From Sorghum bicolor (Eukaryota; Streptophyta; Magnoliopsida; Poales; Poaceae), in assembly GCF_000003195.3 (NCBI RefSeq), contig NC_012877.2, forward strand, positions 11,635,106 through 11,699,105: 64,000 nucleotides of DNA, written 5' to 3'. Positions 11,048 to 22,639 of the stretch are shown in pieces (position 1 is the stretch's first letter; each line of letters starts with the position of its first letter). Under the pieces are notes generated by a model. The model saw nothing but the letters and a program-made list of their open reading frames with translations, searched no databases and was not told the DNA's origin. The position numbers were made by a program, and so were the translations under genes.

Positions 11048-11181
11048 AAGGTTGATTACTAATCAGGAATGGAATAAAGAATTTTGAGTTATCATTCGCA
11101 TCACCAATATGATTGAGCTTATCTATTCTCTCATACAGTTTTACCCCGATATTTTCTATTTTATCTTATGCAGGGGAATGT

Positions 11182-13548
11182 ATGAATAGAAGACATCTTT
11201 CAGGAATATTTGTTGACAATCCCGAAGCGTTATTCAGAAAAACAAGAGCCAAGCTCAAGAAGAGATCATCAACACTTCAGCAAGAAGCTTCATCCAATCA
11301 AGAAGATCACCGGAACTTGTCTTCAGAGTTCGAAGCCATGACGAACAAATCAATCCGCGAGTTCTCAGCTCCCACTACGGATAACATCTGCACTGGACCT
11401 GCTGCAGAGATCGATGGCAACTTTGAGCTCAAGCCTGGACTTATCAACATGGTGCAATCCAACCATTTCTATGGGAAGGCACATAAAGATGCTAGTGCTC
11501 ATCTACAACACTTCCTGGAGATATGCAACACATTCACCATATCAGGAGTTTCCAGAGATGCTATACTACTTCGCCTCTTCCCATTCTCACTGTTAGGAAG
11601 AGTGAAGCAGTGGTTTTGCGCTACAAAGGAGAAGAATACTACATGGGCACTCTGCTCAACAAACTTCCTGGCTAAGTTCTTTCCCATAGGCAAGACCAAT
11701 GCTCTCCGTGGGAAAATTACAAGTTTTCAGCAACAAAATGATGAATCTGTTCCAGAAGCATGGGAGCGCTTCCAAGACTACATCCTAGAATGTCCCCATC
11801 ATGGAATGGAGAGCTGGCTACTAATGCAGACGTTTTATCATGGGCTCGGCAACAGTGCCCGAGAGACCATGGATGCTGCAGCTGGAGGAACATTCTTATC
11901 ACTTACCATACCACAAGCCATAGCTCTTGTGGAGAAGATGGCGTCCAATCAAGGTTGGAATGAAGAGAGGACCCAGACACGCAAGAGAGGTGGAGGTATG
12001 CATCAGCTCAAGGATGTAGACATGCTGTCTGCAAAGCTAGACCTGCTCATGAAGAAGCTCGATGATAGAGCTGGAGATAAGAAAGAAGCTATGCACATCT
12101 ATGACTCTCACATGACTTGTGAGGAGTGTGGAGATACTGGACACTCAGGCAATCACTGCCCTGAGATGCTTGAGGATGTGAACTACATCAACAACAACAA
12201 CTACTACTACTACAACCGTCCTCAACAAAATCAAAGTTGGAATCAACAGAGGCCTAACTACTCAGGTAATTATCAAGGTAACAATTCTTACAACAATAAT
12301 AATAATTTTCCACCTCTGAGAGAGTTAGTGTCTAATCAAGGAAAGCTAATGGATAATCTATCTAAGAAATTGGCATCTAATGATAAAATGCTAGAAAATA
12401 TAAATAACAGAATGGATAATTTCTCTACTGCCATCAAGAATCAAATTAGCTTTAATAAAATGATTGAATCTCAGTTAAATCAAATAGCTGCTACTGTTCC
12501 TACTACTAACCCCGATATACCATCACAACTGGAAGGATTAGAATCTGCAAATCTTGTAGACATGTTTGATGCAGGTAATTGGAGTAACCCCGTCACTGAA
12601 TTCACTACTGACCTTCTGCCGATCAAGAGAGGCAATCCAGGACACCCCGTCATCCCGATCTCCATCGGCATGGTGGACGTTCGAGAAGCACTCTGTGACT
12701 TTGGCTCCAGCGTCAACATTATGCCCAGGGTACTCTATGAAAAATTCTTTACATATCCTTTATTAGAAACAACCATGTGTTTGCAGTTTGCAGATCAGGC
12801 GTTAAGTTTTCCAAAAGGAATATTGAAGAACCTTTGTGTCCGAGTTGGTACCTTATATGCTCCAGCAGACTTCGTGGTGATAGAGACCGGTAATGATGAG
12901 AGGGCACCCATCATCTTAGGGAGGCCATTCTTAAACACCTCGGGAGCTGTCATTTACGCCAGTGCTTCCAAGATCAGTTTCTACATCAAAGGGAGGAAGG
13001 AGACGTTTTTCTTCAAGAACAAGACTACACAAATCCCAGATCAATCCAGACGTGAATCAAGGAAGAGGACCAACAGGAGGAACAGGAAAAAGCAAGTATG
13101 GACCGAGTTAGCTAAGATGGTCACTGCAGTTTATGGAGGCCAAGATCATCAACTCAAGTCACCATTTTTGACCAAGAAGGACGACCTAGGAATGCCAAGC
13201 ATCTATTGCTCCATAAATGGATACAGCTTCTACAAGACGTTTTGTGACACCGGATCGGGCGTCAACATAATGGCCGCAGTCACCTATCGGCTCTTGTTCG
13301 GAACCATGCCACTAAGACCAACATACATTCAGCTCCAGATGGCAGATCAGACATTTCGAGAAGTTAAAGGAACAGTAACTGATGTGCCAGTCAAAATAGA
13401 TGATCATTTTGTCTACACAGACTTTCAAGTTATTGACATGGGAGAAGACGAGTACGATCCACCCATCATCCTTGGAAGACCGTTCCTCAGCACCGTCAAA
13501 GCAATTATCCACATTGGAACCGGAGATGTCCATATGCACTTCCCCTGA
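11182..13548 (+). CDS. Gag with CCHC knuckle and two retropepsin-like domains (copy B, 788 aa)
   Basis: Longest open version of the family protein. The chosen ATG is the one conserved in A and F; the frame is open upstream but without homologous support. Gag core is about residues 90-280. The CCHC knuckle is C313, C316, H321, C326. An N/Y/Q-rich linker and a predicted helical segment run about 385-450. Protease-like domain 1 has D506-F-G-S-S and an ILGRPFL block. Domain 2 has D689-T-G-S-G and a second ILGRPFL. Domain 1 has Phe where active pepsins have Ser/Thr, so domain 2 looks more likely to be catalytic. The stop at 13546-13548 is a TGA in place of a TCA in A; the family frame continues in remnant form to 13830, with another TAG at 13741. 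Without pol it depends on another element to move. Confidence 0.85.
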   Translation: MNRRHLSGIFVDNPEALFRKTRAKLKKRSSTLQQEASSNQEDHRNLSSEFEAMTNKSIREFSAPTTDNICTGPAAEIDGNFELKPGLINMVQSNHFYGKAHKDASAHLQHFLEICNTFTISGVSRDAILLRLFPFSLLGRVKQWFCATKEKNTTWALCSTNFLAKFFPIGKTNALRGKITSFQQQNDESVPEAWERFQDYILECPHHGMESWLLMQTFYHGLGNSARETMDAAAGGTFLSLTIPQAIALVEKMASNQGWNEERTQTRKRGGGMHQLKDVDMLSAKLDLLMKKLDDRAGDKKEAMHIYDSHMTCEECGDTGHSGNHCPEMLEDVNYINNNNYYYYNRPQQNQSWNQQRPNYSGNYQGNNSYNNNNNFPPLRELVSNQGKLMDNLSKKLASNDKMLENINNRMDNFSTAIKNQISFNKMIESQLNQIAATVPTTNPDIPSQLEGLESANLVDMFDAGNWSNPVTEFTTDLLPIKRGNPGHPVIPISIGMVDVREALCDFGSSVNIMPRVLYEKFFTYPLLETTMCLQFADQALSFPKGILKNLCVRVGTLYAPADFVVIETGNDERAPIILGRPFLNTSGAVIYASASKISFYIKGRKETFFFKNKTTQIPDQSRRESRKRTNRRNRKKQVWTELAKMVTAVYGGQDHQLKSPFLTKKDDLGMPSIYCSINGYSFYKTFCDTGSGVNIMAAVTYRLLFGTMPLRPTYIQLQMADQTFREVKGTVTDVPVKIDDHFVYTDFQVIDMGEDEYDPPIILGRPFLSTVKAIIHIGTGDVHMHFP

Positions 13549-14826
13549 GAGAAGGTACGCCGTTATTTTATTAACCCTGACTACATCTTTGAAGAATCTA
13601 AGCATGTCAGAAAGAGACGCAACCGCAACCAGAGGAGGCAGATCATCAAGGACGGATGGGCAGACTATGAAGGAGAAGTTGTAAGGTCAGAAGCCGTACA
13701 GTTTAAACAGAATTATCCAGAGGAGACCGAAGTACCGAGTTAGGTATGGAAAGAGAAGATAACTATACATGAAGAGGAGGCACCGCCGGAAGTACCGACT
13801 CCGCCACCCAACGAATCCCAGGACAACTGAGAAAATAGAAAGTCCCGTTCGGAGGACTTAAAAACACCGAACGCCTTGCCAAGAGGTAAACTTGGTAGTT
13901 ATCCTTTCCCTTTTAATTATTTTAAATAGTTTGCTTAGTTAATTATGTTAATACTATCCTAAAAAGAAAATAAAAATGTTAAAAATAGTAAGCCCCATGT
14001 GAGGATACGAGTGGCATGAAACCCATAAGTACATTCACTGTGATGGCATAAAAATAAAAAAAATATTTCTTTTCTGCTCTATAAAAATGAAAATATAAAA
14101 ATAGGGAGTAATAATTATTAAGGAGTCTCAACATGATAAAGGCTAGATATTTATGCTAACACTTAATCAGTTCCACAAGCTTTGTTGTCTATTTGAGCTC
14201 CACAGAAATCAAGAATCAAGAAGACTAGCAGACGGAGGACATTCTAATCTCTGTCAGAATACTGCTGACTTCCAAATACACCTCTACCACCTGCTAGCTA
14301 CATCAAGAGAAATTACATCAAAATTCAGCTTGGGGGAGAGCACCCCCATTTATCTCGATAAGTATTTCTATCTATCTATCTTTATACTTATATTATATTA
14401 GAATTTACATATACATAACTATGGAAAACCAAATAAAAATTTTATGCTTATATATATATATCTTTTGCTTAGTGTGTTTAATAAATAAATAAAGTGGCTA
14501 TGCTAATCTGTATCTAAATAAAACTCTAGCATGGATATGATGAATAGTTGCTCTGCCTAATTTGCACATTTGAAGTTCTCTCACTAGTTTAGACATAACT
14601 GTTATAATTTAAAGCTTGCTCTAGACCTAAACTTGTGGGATGAAAACTTGATTTGAAGTCTAAGTTGTTAACGGATACGATATGGGAAGGTTGAGCTGCT
14701 GTTTATTTGTTCCTAGAGTTGCTAGAATTCTGGAGAATTTTATCTTTGAAAATCTTTAAAATGTTGCATGATGAGTTCCTGTATGATGAGAGTTTAAATT
14801 CCTACCACAGCCATATATACATGCTT
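13549..14826 (+). other. Truncated protein tail and 3' noncoding region of B
   Basis: Remnant of the basic C-terminal tail to 13830, then noncoding DNA matching A. It includes the post-stop inverted repeat near 13848-13875 and the internal PPT-like hairpin at 14327-14366 (AGCTTGGGGGAG, AGCACCCCC, then TTATCTCGATAA). It breaks off at 14826. Confidence 0.75.
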
Positions 14827-16230
14827 GACGTGCTCCCCGCATTGGATGATAAACCTGTTGACGTGCTCCATGGTTGACGTGTCATCCCGCCCAGAAAACT
14901 TGGTAAAATCCGGCACTTTGTACCGATTTGGAAGCGGGATTAAATCATATGCGGGAGGATATGGTGTCCGATAAGAGTAAGTGTTGACTTTGGGTTTTAT
15001 CCCAAATTGATCTCTCATCACTTCAGCAATTTAATCGGCCCAATAAGCATCGGCATCTTGCCGATGAGGCGGTTGCGGATCCGGCACCTGCTGGTAAGCT
15101 TCCACATGTCTGTGCGGCGCACGATCTGCATGGAACATTGGGTTAATCATTTGGCCACCCATTTGCTGACCACCGACCTGTTGACCGCCAAACTGTTGCC
15201 AGCCAATCTGCTGTCCGCCGATTTGCTGTCCAAGATTCATTGGCTGGTTGGGCAATCCCTGATTCTGGAACCCGGGGTAGGTCTGGCCTTGCTGAAACCC
15301 TGTAGCCTGATGATTATGTTGGCGCGTTTGCGGAAAGACTTGCTGTCCAAGCCATCCACTATTAGCATTCATCGGCATAGGTCCTGCCGATGACTGGTAA
15401 TTGGGCATCATCATTGAATTGACATACCCTGGCTGAGTCATAAATCTCTGTTGCATCAGCATTGAGTCTGCCGATGCATTAGGCATTTGGAACATTGGAG
15501 CTTGAGAATTTCCAGTGTAAGGCCTTGCAGTAGTGGTTGTAGTATACTGGGGACTCTGATTCATCGGCATATTTGGAGGTGCCGATGCCATAGGAGCCTT
15601 GCCTCTCATATCAGCCGCCTGAGACGTACCAGGTGTCTTCAACGTGAACTCCGGGGGCATACCAAAACCCCACCAGTTAGGAGGAGGGACTGGTCTTGAC
15701 ATTGCCGATGCCAATAGATCTGTAGTAAGCTTAATCTGCTCATCTGAAGTCGGTGGATTAGTCGTCATCGGCGTAGATTGTGCATTAGTGACTCCTAACG
15801 TGCTTGGAGGAACAGCAGTTTCTGTGCCCGCAGCGGCTGTAGCAGCCGATGGAGCTGTGACCACCGGTGATCCTGGCTGATGATGAGAAGGGCCCACATA
15901 ATTTGGTGGCAATTGTCCTTCCTTAAAAGTTCTAGCCATGGCATTGAAAACCGTATTGGACAGCACACCAGCTTGATTGATCAAAGCACGGTTAATAGCA
16001 TTATCAACCATGTCTTGAAGTTTACCAGGATTGGCATCAAAAGTAACCTGCCGAGGCATTGGCAGTGCTTCCTTCTGGATCACTTCGCCGCTCCTGTTGA
16101 TACTGAAGGATCTCAAACATTGCTGCTTGTAATCCTCCATGGCTTTCGCAATAGCTTGCTTCTGCTCATTCTTGAGATTGGCTTCCGTCACAGGGATGAC
16201 ATTCTTCTGATCAAACTCAGTAGTCGACAT
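14827..16230 (-). pseudogene. Gag of element C, truncated, one internal stop
   Basis: The ATG at 16230 opens MSTTEFDQKN. An N-terminal charged helix contains NEQKQAIAKAMEDYKQQ. A long P/Q/M/N-rich middle follows, then the start of the Gag core (VPDFTKFSGRDD, then MEHVNRFIIQCGE), typical of grass Tat-type Gag. An in-frame TAA at 15031-15033 interrupts it, and the frame resumes unchanged after it. The core is cut at 14827, and the few codons beyond come from B. No CCHC or pol is left. Confidence 0.72.
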
Positions 16231-16252
16231 GTCGATCTTGATCTTTGAATGT

Positions 16253-16270
16253 GTCCCACCGTGCGTGCCA
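16253..16270 (-). other. Primer binding site of C
   Basis: On the minus strand TGGCACGCACGGTGGGAC, 7 bp after the LTR end. This TGGCACGC..GGTGGGAC type is common in grass Tat-like elements. The tRNA was not identified. Confidence 0.6.
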
Positions 16271-16277
16271 AAAGATG

Positions 16278-16986
16278 TGTTGATGCAAAAGCTGATCTGC
16301 AAACACAAAGGGCTAATACCCAATTTAAACGTTAAGGCGTGCCAGCCGATTTGACCTTACTATCAGCAAAGGTGATAACTCGAATACTTTGGTCCCGACA
16401 ATAGCGATGCGCCTGGATGCCACGGCCAAAAGGTATTCACGCGGAACTTGAGAATACGCCGAGCTTAAGTCGATGAACTCCGAAGAACTTGTAAGAAAAA
16501 GAAAAATATGACGAAGTCGTCGAAAAAGTAGATGCTGGAATATGAGTAAAAACTTTTGTTTGATTGATTGATAGATAGATGTCTATTACAAAGCCCTAGG
16601 GTCTACATTTATACCCTGCTCAAAGAGCTACAACCAGACACGACTAGAACTCGAATTCCAAATTAAACAGAATCCGTATACAGAACGATTTAAATAACTA
16701 AGGAAAACATAAAACTATCCTCCCGCGACAAACTGGGACACCACCATAGACTAGTCGGCAGCCTTCAAGTCTTCCTTCCGCGTCATCGGTAGACTCTCCA
16801 TCGGCAAAGGTTAATGCTGGTCATCGGCATAAACACATCACGACCCAGGGACTTAGCCACATCCGGCTACCTCCTCATCGGCAACCACCCTCATCGGCAA
16901 CTCTCCTGCAGACCAGTTACTGTCGCCCTATCTTGCCGATCTACAATCTACCGATCCTGGGTACGTGTCCAAAAATGGTGTCAACA
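16278..16986 (-). repeat. LTR of C (709 bp), 5' end of the element
   Basis: On the minus strand it starts TGTTGACACCATTTTTGG and ends GCATCAACA. A TATAAAT box lies at 16607-16613. It contains six or so ATCGGC/GCCGAT motifs. No second copy is in the window. Confidence 0.75.
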
Positions 16987-18702
16987 GTAGTTCTTCCAAG
17001 TAGTAGAGTGTTATTACAAGCCAGGTCCAGCGGAGCAACTTAAACTTTAGTACACATATTACAAATTTACACACCCTGCCCTGGGGTCACGCTCACTCTT
17101 CCTCGTCGTCAACCTCGACAACGGTCACACAACAGGGTCCGAAACATGTCGGCTCCTGAGCTTCACCTACAACAGGGGTTATAAAACCCTGAGTACGGGA
17201 GTACTCAACAAGACTTACCCGGCGGAAAAAGAGGAGAACTTGGGAATGCAGGCTTGGGGTAGACAAGGAGTGCCTGAGCAAGGAGCCAAATTGTTTTGCC
17301 AAAAAGCTTACTAATAGTGCATCCTTACTTTCAAGTTTTACCCATGAATTCCTCTCCTTAAGAGGTCGAGGAGTTCGAGGACAGTCTATCTAGTTGCTTC
17401 CCACAGACAAGTCTGTAAGTTCCTAGTCCTTAATCAAAGTATTATCGGCCATAGCTTCATGTCACTCTGAGTCCGAGAATTGGGATCCGAACATCATGAG
17501 ACATTTCCCCCTTTCTCAATTTATCACTTAGTTGCATATTTATCTACGATGAGGGTCAGTGGATTGAGTCTCCCAATCAGGGAGCAACGACGATTCGAAC
17601 CGCTTAGCAATCCAGCTGGAGTTCCTAACCACCTGACATATGTAGAACCAAATCTTGCATATATCGACCCAAATCTAGCTCTCCCCAAATTTGACCGGGT
17701 TCGCGGCACCCGAGAGCACAATACCCCACCATCCAGCCCATTTGCCAGGAGGGTACAGGCTACTCTCGCCATCGCTCCACGCCCAGTGCGCGAGTAGCCG
17801 TTCGCGTCGAGGGATCACAAGACTGGGCTTACCGGGGGCAAGTGGCTAGTACAATAAGTTCTCAACCCAGCGGGCCATCAACTGACCGGTCCTTAATTGA
17901 CACAGTTGGAGACACTACTTTAAGACTCCATTCTTAAAGCAAGTCCACCGACCGGTCTCAAGTTGAAACATCATTGACCATAAGTGTATCCCACAACAAC
18001 CCTTCAAACTTTCTTGTTTGAAAACCTCAATTCTCAACTACCTAATGCAGCATTTTCAATTCATAAGTGATAAAAGATTTAAAACATCCAAGGAGGGGTT
18101 AATGCATCCGGGGCTTGCCTTGGTTGCAGAGCTGAGAGGGACCCTCGGAGACTTCCCAAGTCTCGAATCCTATATCCTCGAACGGAGCACCGACCTCGGG
18201 GTTCGGTTCAACGGTCGCTCCTTCGGTCACGTGCACTATACGCAAAATGATGAATGCTCATGATATGCATATGACAGATATTTAAGAGGGACCGAGTTGA
18301 GTACAACTCTCCTTCTCGGTGCAAAACAGGCTAAACAGTAATTAGAGTTGTTTATTATTTTAGTGTCTTTACCTAAGAGGTTGCACTAGTAAATTAAGAC
18401 TTTTCTCACTTCCTAATTACCCTAACTCATTAATTATTAAACCTTTTTATCTTAATCAATTCTTAATTAAGTATTAATGGTAGTAAATAAGTATTAATAC
18501 CAAACAATAATTAAGTGCCCAAGGTCATTAAGGTTAATGACCTTAGGTCATCACACAATCCCAAAATCACTCAAATCCTATTTGAGAGATTCAGCTAATT
18601 ATCACTTAATTATTCTAGGATTATTACAGGATAGCGAGTGGCCACCTTAACACCAGGATCATTCATTGCGAAGACATTGCAGTATCACAGACGACATATG
18701 AC
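16987..18702 (-). repeat. E1: probable LTR fragment of a Tekay-like gypsy element
   Basis: No coding capacity. 17250-18160 closely matches 36882-37900 (E2), apart from an internal gap of about 110 bp near 18028. Beyond 18160 the two copies differ. The strand is set by E2, whose minus-strand start is TGTAACATC. A minus-strand GTAAGT...TTGTAG pair at 17218-17167 surrounds a GAGTAC/GTACTC hairpin. The Tekay assignment rests on remembered similarity only. Confidence 0.45.
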
Positions 18703-19636
18703 TGTTGACGGTCCTTAAGTATCAAATTTAATTATCAAATAAATAAAGAAAAGGATCCAAATGAAATCAACATCTAGACTTAAGGTTTTATCTGACAGAA
18801 TTCCACGAGTTTTGGTGTTTGTCTATTTCTGCAGGGGGTTATTAGGAAATATGGAAGAAAGGCCCACATGTCAGGATTACGTAAAGATATTAACGTGCTG
18901 CGCAATTATCTTACATCTAGAAGACTCCAGAAGCCACGAGACCGAAGCGGAGGCGAAACGGGGCCAGAGACAGGGCGCCCGCCCTGTCCTACTGGGCGCC
19001 CGCCCTGCCCCCAAGTCCAATGAGAACTCTGCTTTGCGGGAGATCTCTACCGACCTAAAGGATGAATCTAAACCATACAATCTATGTCGGTTTGATCCAA
19101 GGGCCCATATTCACTTGGAGGGACTATAAAACCATACCCCCTGGCCCCTGGAGGAGAGAGCCTCTCAACCCTAATTCATTGTTCCATCAAGGGAGAAGAA
19201 GCCTCTGATCAAGATTAGAGCCACCACATCAATTAGATATCTAGATTAGCATAGCTACATAGGATTAGAACTAGAAGGAGTCAATCTTCGATTGGTTTCC
19301 GAATCTGTCAAGAGGATTCTTGGTAATTCTCTAATTGTGCTTCTAATTGCTTTCTAATTATCTTTGTTCTTCAATATTATGAATATGACTTTGTTCTACT
19401 TCAATATATTGCTTATGACTTTGCTCTACTTGCTTATATTCAAGATTATATTGTTCTTAGTTTATCATAGTTATGTACTTGGCTTAGTTAGATTGGATCT
19501 ATATACATGCTTAGGATCGTATAGCGTTTATCCATCGGATCCATGGGTAAATGATAGATATTGTGTAGGCGTGGTGCTTATACCGTATTTATCTGCGATT
19601 GTACCCAATATGCCAGATCGTGGGGTGGTTCGTGAT
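18703..19636 (+). repeat. A-type LTR fragment, plus strand
   Basis: Starts TGTTGACGGTCCTTAAG after E1 and follows the A-family LTR to ...GTGGTTCGTGAT, then switches at 19637 to the reverse complement of the same LTR. Includes the GGGCGCCC pair at 21-bp spacing. The rest of this element is gone. Confidence 0.85.
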
Positions 19637-20523
19637 AAATACGGTATAAGCACCACGCCTACACAATATCTATCATTTACCCATGGATCCGATGGATAAA
19701 CGCTATACGATCCTAAGCATGTATATAGATACAATCTAACTAAGCTAAGTACATAACTATGATAAACTAAGAACAATATAATCTTGAATATAAACAAGTA
19801 GAGCAAAGTCATAAGCAATATATTGAAGTAGAACAAAGTCATATTCATAATATTGAAGAACAAAGATAATTTCAAGAACAATTAGAAGCACAATTAGAGA
19901 ATTACCAAGAATCCTCTTGACAGATCCGGAAACCAATCGAAGATTGACTCCTTCTAGTTCTAATCCTATGTAGCTATGCTAATCAAGATGTCTAATTGAT
20001 GTGGTGGCTCTAATCTTGATCAGAGGCTTCTTCTCCCTTGAGAATAATGAATTAGGGTTGAGAGGCTCTCTCCTCCAGGGGCCAGGGGGTCTGGTTTTAT
20101 AGTCCCTTCAAGTGAATATGGGCCGTTGGATCAAACCGACATTGATTGAATAGTTAACCTTGATCCTTTAGGTCGGTGGAGATCTTTCCCGAGAGAGAGT
20201 CCTGATTGGACTCAGTAGGAGGGCGGGCGCCCAGGGCAACTGGGCGGGCGCCCAGTGCCTGGCCCCGTTCGGCCTCCGCTTTCTTCTCGTGGCTTCCGAA
20301 GTCTTCTAGATGTAAGATAATTGCGCGGCACGTTAATATCTTTATGTAATCCCGACGTGTGGGCCTTTCTTCCATATTTCCTGATAACCTCCTGCAGAAA
20401 TAGACAAACACCAAAACTCGTGGAATTCTGTCAGATAAAACCCTAAGTCTAGATGTTGATTTCATTTGGATCCTTTTCTTTGTTTATTTGATAATTAAAT
20501 TTGATACTTAAGGACCGTCAACA
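19637..20523 (-). repeat. 3' LTR of F, truncated to about 887 bp
   Basis: Begins (minus strand) TGTTGACGGTCC at 20523, next to the PPT, and ends in the middle of the leader at CCGTATTT, where it joins the plus-strand LTR fragment. Confidence 0.88.
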
Positions 20524-20562
20524 AACTCCCCCAAGCTTACCTCTTGCTCGTCCCTGAGCAAG
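20524..20562 (-). other. PPT and AGGGAC-loop hairpin of F
   Basis: Minus-strand AAGCTTGGGGGAGTT abuts the LTR at 20524-20538. The CTTGCTC/GAGCAAG stem with AGGGAC loop is at 20543-20562, identical to A. Confidence 0.75.
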
Positions 20563-22639
20563 GATAGATTAGAAGTTGCTGCAATACTTTGAAAATTGAC
20601 GGTACACATGCTTTTAAATGAGGTCTCATCTCTGAGTTAGAGTAAACTGTCAAGACTTAAAACTTACTTACTTTAACTTTCACCATGGGACTTGTAACCG
20701 TCACTTCTATCTTGAGTAGTTAAATGATAGAACAGTCTAGTCAAGTGCCATGTCTCTTATTCTTGATCAGCTATAGCTCTGGAGTTTTTACATATTTTCA
20801 AATAAAACTCAGAGATTCCTTGTATGACTCTCTCTCAGATCTTTCTTTTGTGGTATTTCTAGATCCTTACCAAGAATATGTGGTATTTGTGGTATAAGGC
20901 ATAGTGACATTGCCTTCTCTCTCACCCTACTCTAATAAGGCTTTAATATCTGGAGCTCATAGGTGGGAGATAAAATATACAAACTTACAAGACATTTATT
21001 GTATAGTCAAACCATGGATCCAAAGAAACAAATCAATAAGTCAAATCAAGATGTGCATGTGTGGCGAATGGATGGTGTACGGTGATGATGGTGATAACAA
21101 TGGTGAAAGTCTAATTCTACTTTTGCTCTTTTCAGGGGATACATACCTTTCTTGCTTTCTGAAACTTTGTGAGGAGAATGAGATGCTCTTCTTTTTCTTT
21201 TCTCTCAGGTGGGTATCTTGTACCCCTAATTCTACTGTCGGACACTTGTCCATTTTTACCTCTCGTCTCACTTTTTCTTTTCTTTCGAGGTTCCGGGCAC
21301 TTGCCCATTTTTATTTCCTCGTATCTCTTTTTTTGGAGCACTCATCTCTTGAGATAATATAGCAAGTGGTAGTAACAAGATAACTTGAGCATTTATTTCA
21401 CAAGGGAAAAACAGAAATAGTTTTAGCTATTCTCTCCCGGATTAGGAGTAGAATATTTTTGGGTGGTTCTGGAGATGGAAATGGGTGGATATATGTGGAT
21501 TGTACTTCCGGAATAGAAGTAGCATGTATGAGTGAACGTGCAAGTGAATCTTGATTTAACCACATGACAAGCTCCTAAGGGTCTACACAGCTTGACCACA
21601 CTCAATGCTCGTAAGCAGTAAATAGTAAATGTGTGGCTCAAAATCTAGCAAGCATGTATATATGGCTGTGGTAGAAATTTAAAACTCTCATCATACAGGA
21701 ACTGATCATGCAATATTTTAAATATTTTCAAAGATAAAATTCTCTAGAATTCTAGCATCTCTAGGAACAGATAAACAACAGCTCAACCTTCCCATATCGT
21801 ATCCGTTAACAACTTAGACTTCAGATCAAGTTTTCATCCCACAAGTTTAGGTCTAGTGCAAGCTTTAAATTATAACAGTTATGTCTAAACTTGAGAGAGA
21901 ACTTAAAATTTGCAAATTAGACAGAGCAACTATTCATCATATCCATGCTAGAGTTTTATTTAGATACAGATTAGCATAGCCACTTTATTTATTTATTAAA
22001 CACACTAAGCAAAAGGCAAATATATAAGCATAAAATCTTTATTTGTTTTTCCATAATTATGTATATCTATATTTTAATATAGTATAAGTATAAAGATAGA
22101 TAGAAATACTTATCGGGATAAATGGGGGTGCTCTCCCCCAAGCTGAATTTTGATGTAATTTCTCTTGATGTAGCTAGCAGGTGGGAGAGGTGTATTTGAA
22201 AGTCAGCAGCATTCTGACAGCGATTAGAATGTCCTCCGTCTGCTAGTCTTTTTGATTCTTAAATTCTATGGAGCTCAAATAGACAACAAAGCTTGTGGAA
22301 CTGATTAAGTGTTAGCATAAATATCTAGCCTTTATCATGTTGAGACTCCTTAATAATTATTACTCTATATTTTTATATTTTCATTTTATAAAGCAGAAAA
22401 GAAATATTTATTTTATTTTTATGCCACCACAGTGAATGTACTTATGGGTTTCATGCCACTCGTATACTCACATGGGGCTTACTGTTTTTAACATTTTTAT
22501 TTTCTTTTTAGGATAGTATTAACATGATTAACTAAGCAAACTGTTTTAAATAATTGAAAGGGAAAGGATAACTACCAAGTTTACCTCTTGGCAAGGCGTT
22601 CGGTGTTTTTAAGTCCTCCGAACAGGACTCTCCGTTTTC
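20563..22639 (-). other. 3' noncoding region of F
   Basis: Colinear with 3056-5180 of A. It contains the GGACA-AG-TGTCC palindrome at 21240-21251, a related GGGCA-AG-TGCCC near 21295-21306, the internal PPT-like hairpin at 22105-22144, and the post-stop inverted repeat near 22595-22625. No gene seen. Confidence 0.75.

Larger units (their letters stand above)
9365..14826 (+). mobile_element. Gypsy-like element B, A family, 3' half deleted
   Basis: Has a complete 5' LTR, PBS, the best-preserved gag-protease frame of the family, and part of the 3' noncoding region. It stops at 14826, at the position matching about 4050 of A, and runs directly into element C gag. No PPT or 3' LTR remains. The right edge is therefore a deletion breakpoint, which also removed the missing part of C. 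Confidence 0.88.
14827..16986 (-). mobile_element. Piece of Tat-like element C: LTR, PBS, N-terminal gag
   Basis: Minus-strand order is LTR (16986 to 16278), PBS (16270 to 16253), gag from 16230 leftwards, cut at 14827 where it meets B. About 18 GCCGAT hexamers were counted across LTR and gag, the same signature as 6873-9364. The sequence following the LTR start is GTAGT. Confidence 0.75.
18703..20523. repeat. Large inverted repeat of LTR sequence
   Basis: Arms 18703-19590 and 19637-20523 (about 888 and 887 bp) are reverse complements with scattered differences. The spacer is 46 bp (19591-19636). Both arms contain LTR promoter sequence. Confidence 0.9.

Noticed and set aside
9360..14831. GACGT on both sides of B as a target site duplication
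   Set aside because: B lacks its 3' end, and GACGTG occurs three times in the 50 bp after 14827, so the match is probably chance.
17480..17797. 105-codon plus-strand ORF in E1, also present in E2
   Set aside because: Shared because the DNA is a repeat. The opposite strand is equally open, and no domain is recognisable.
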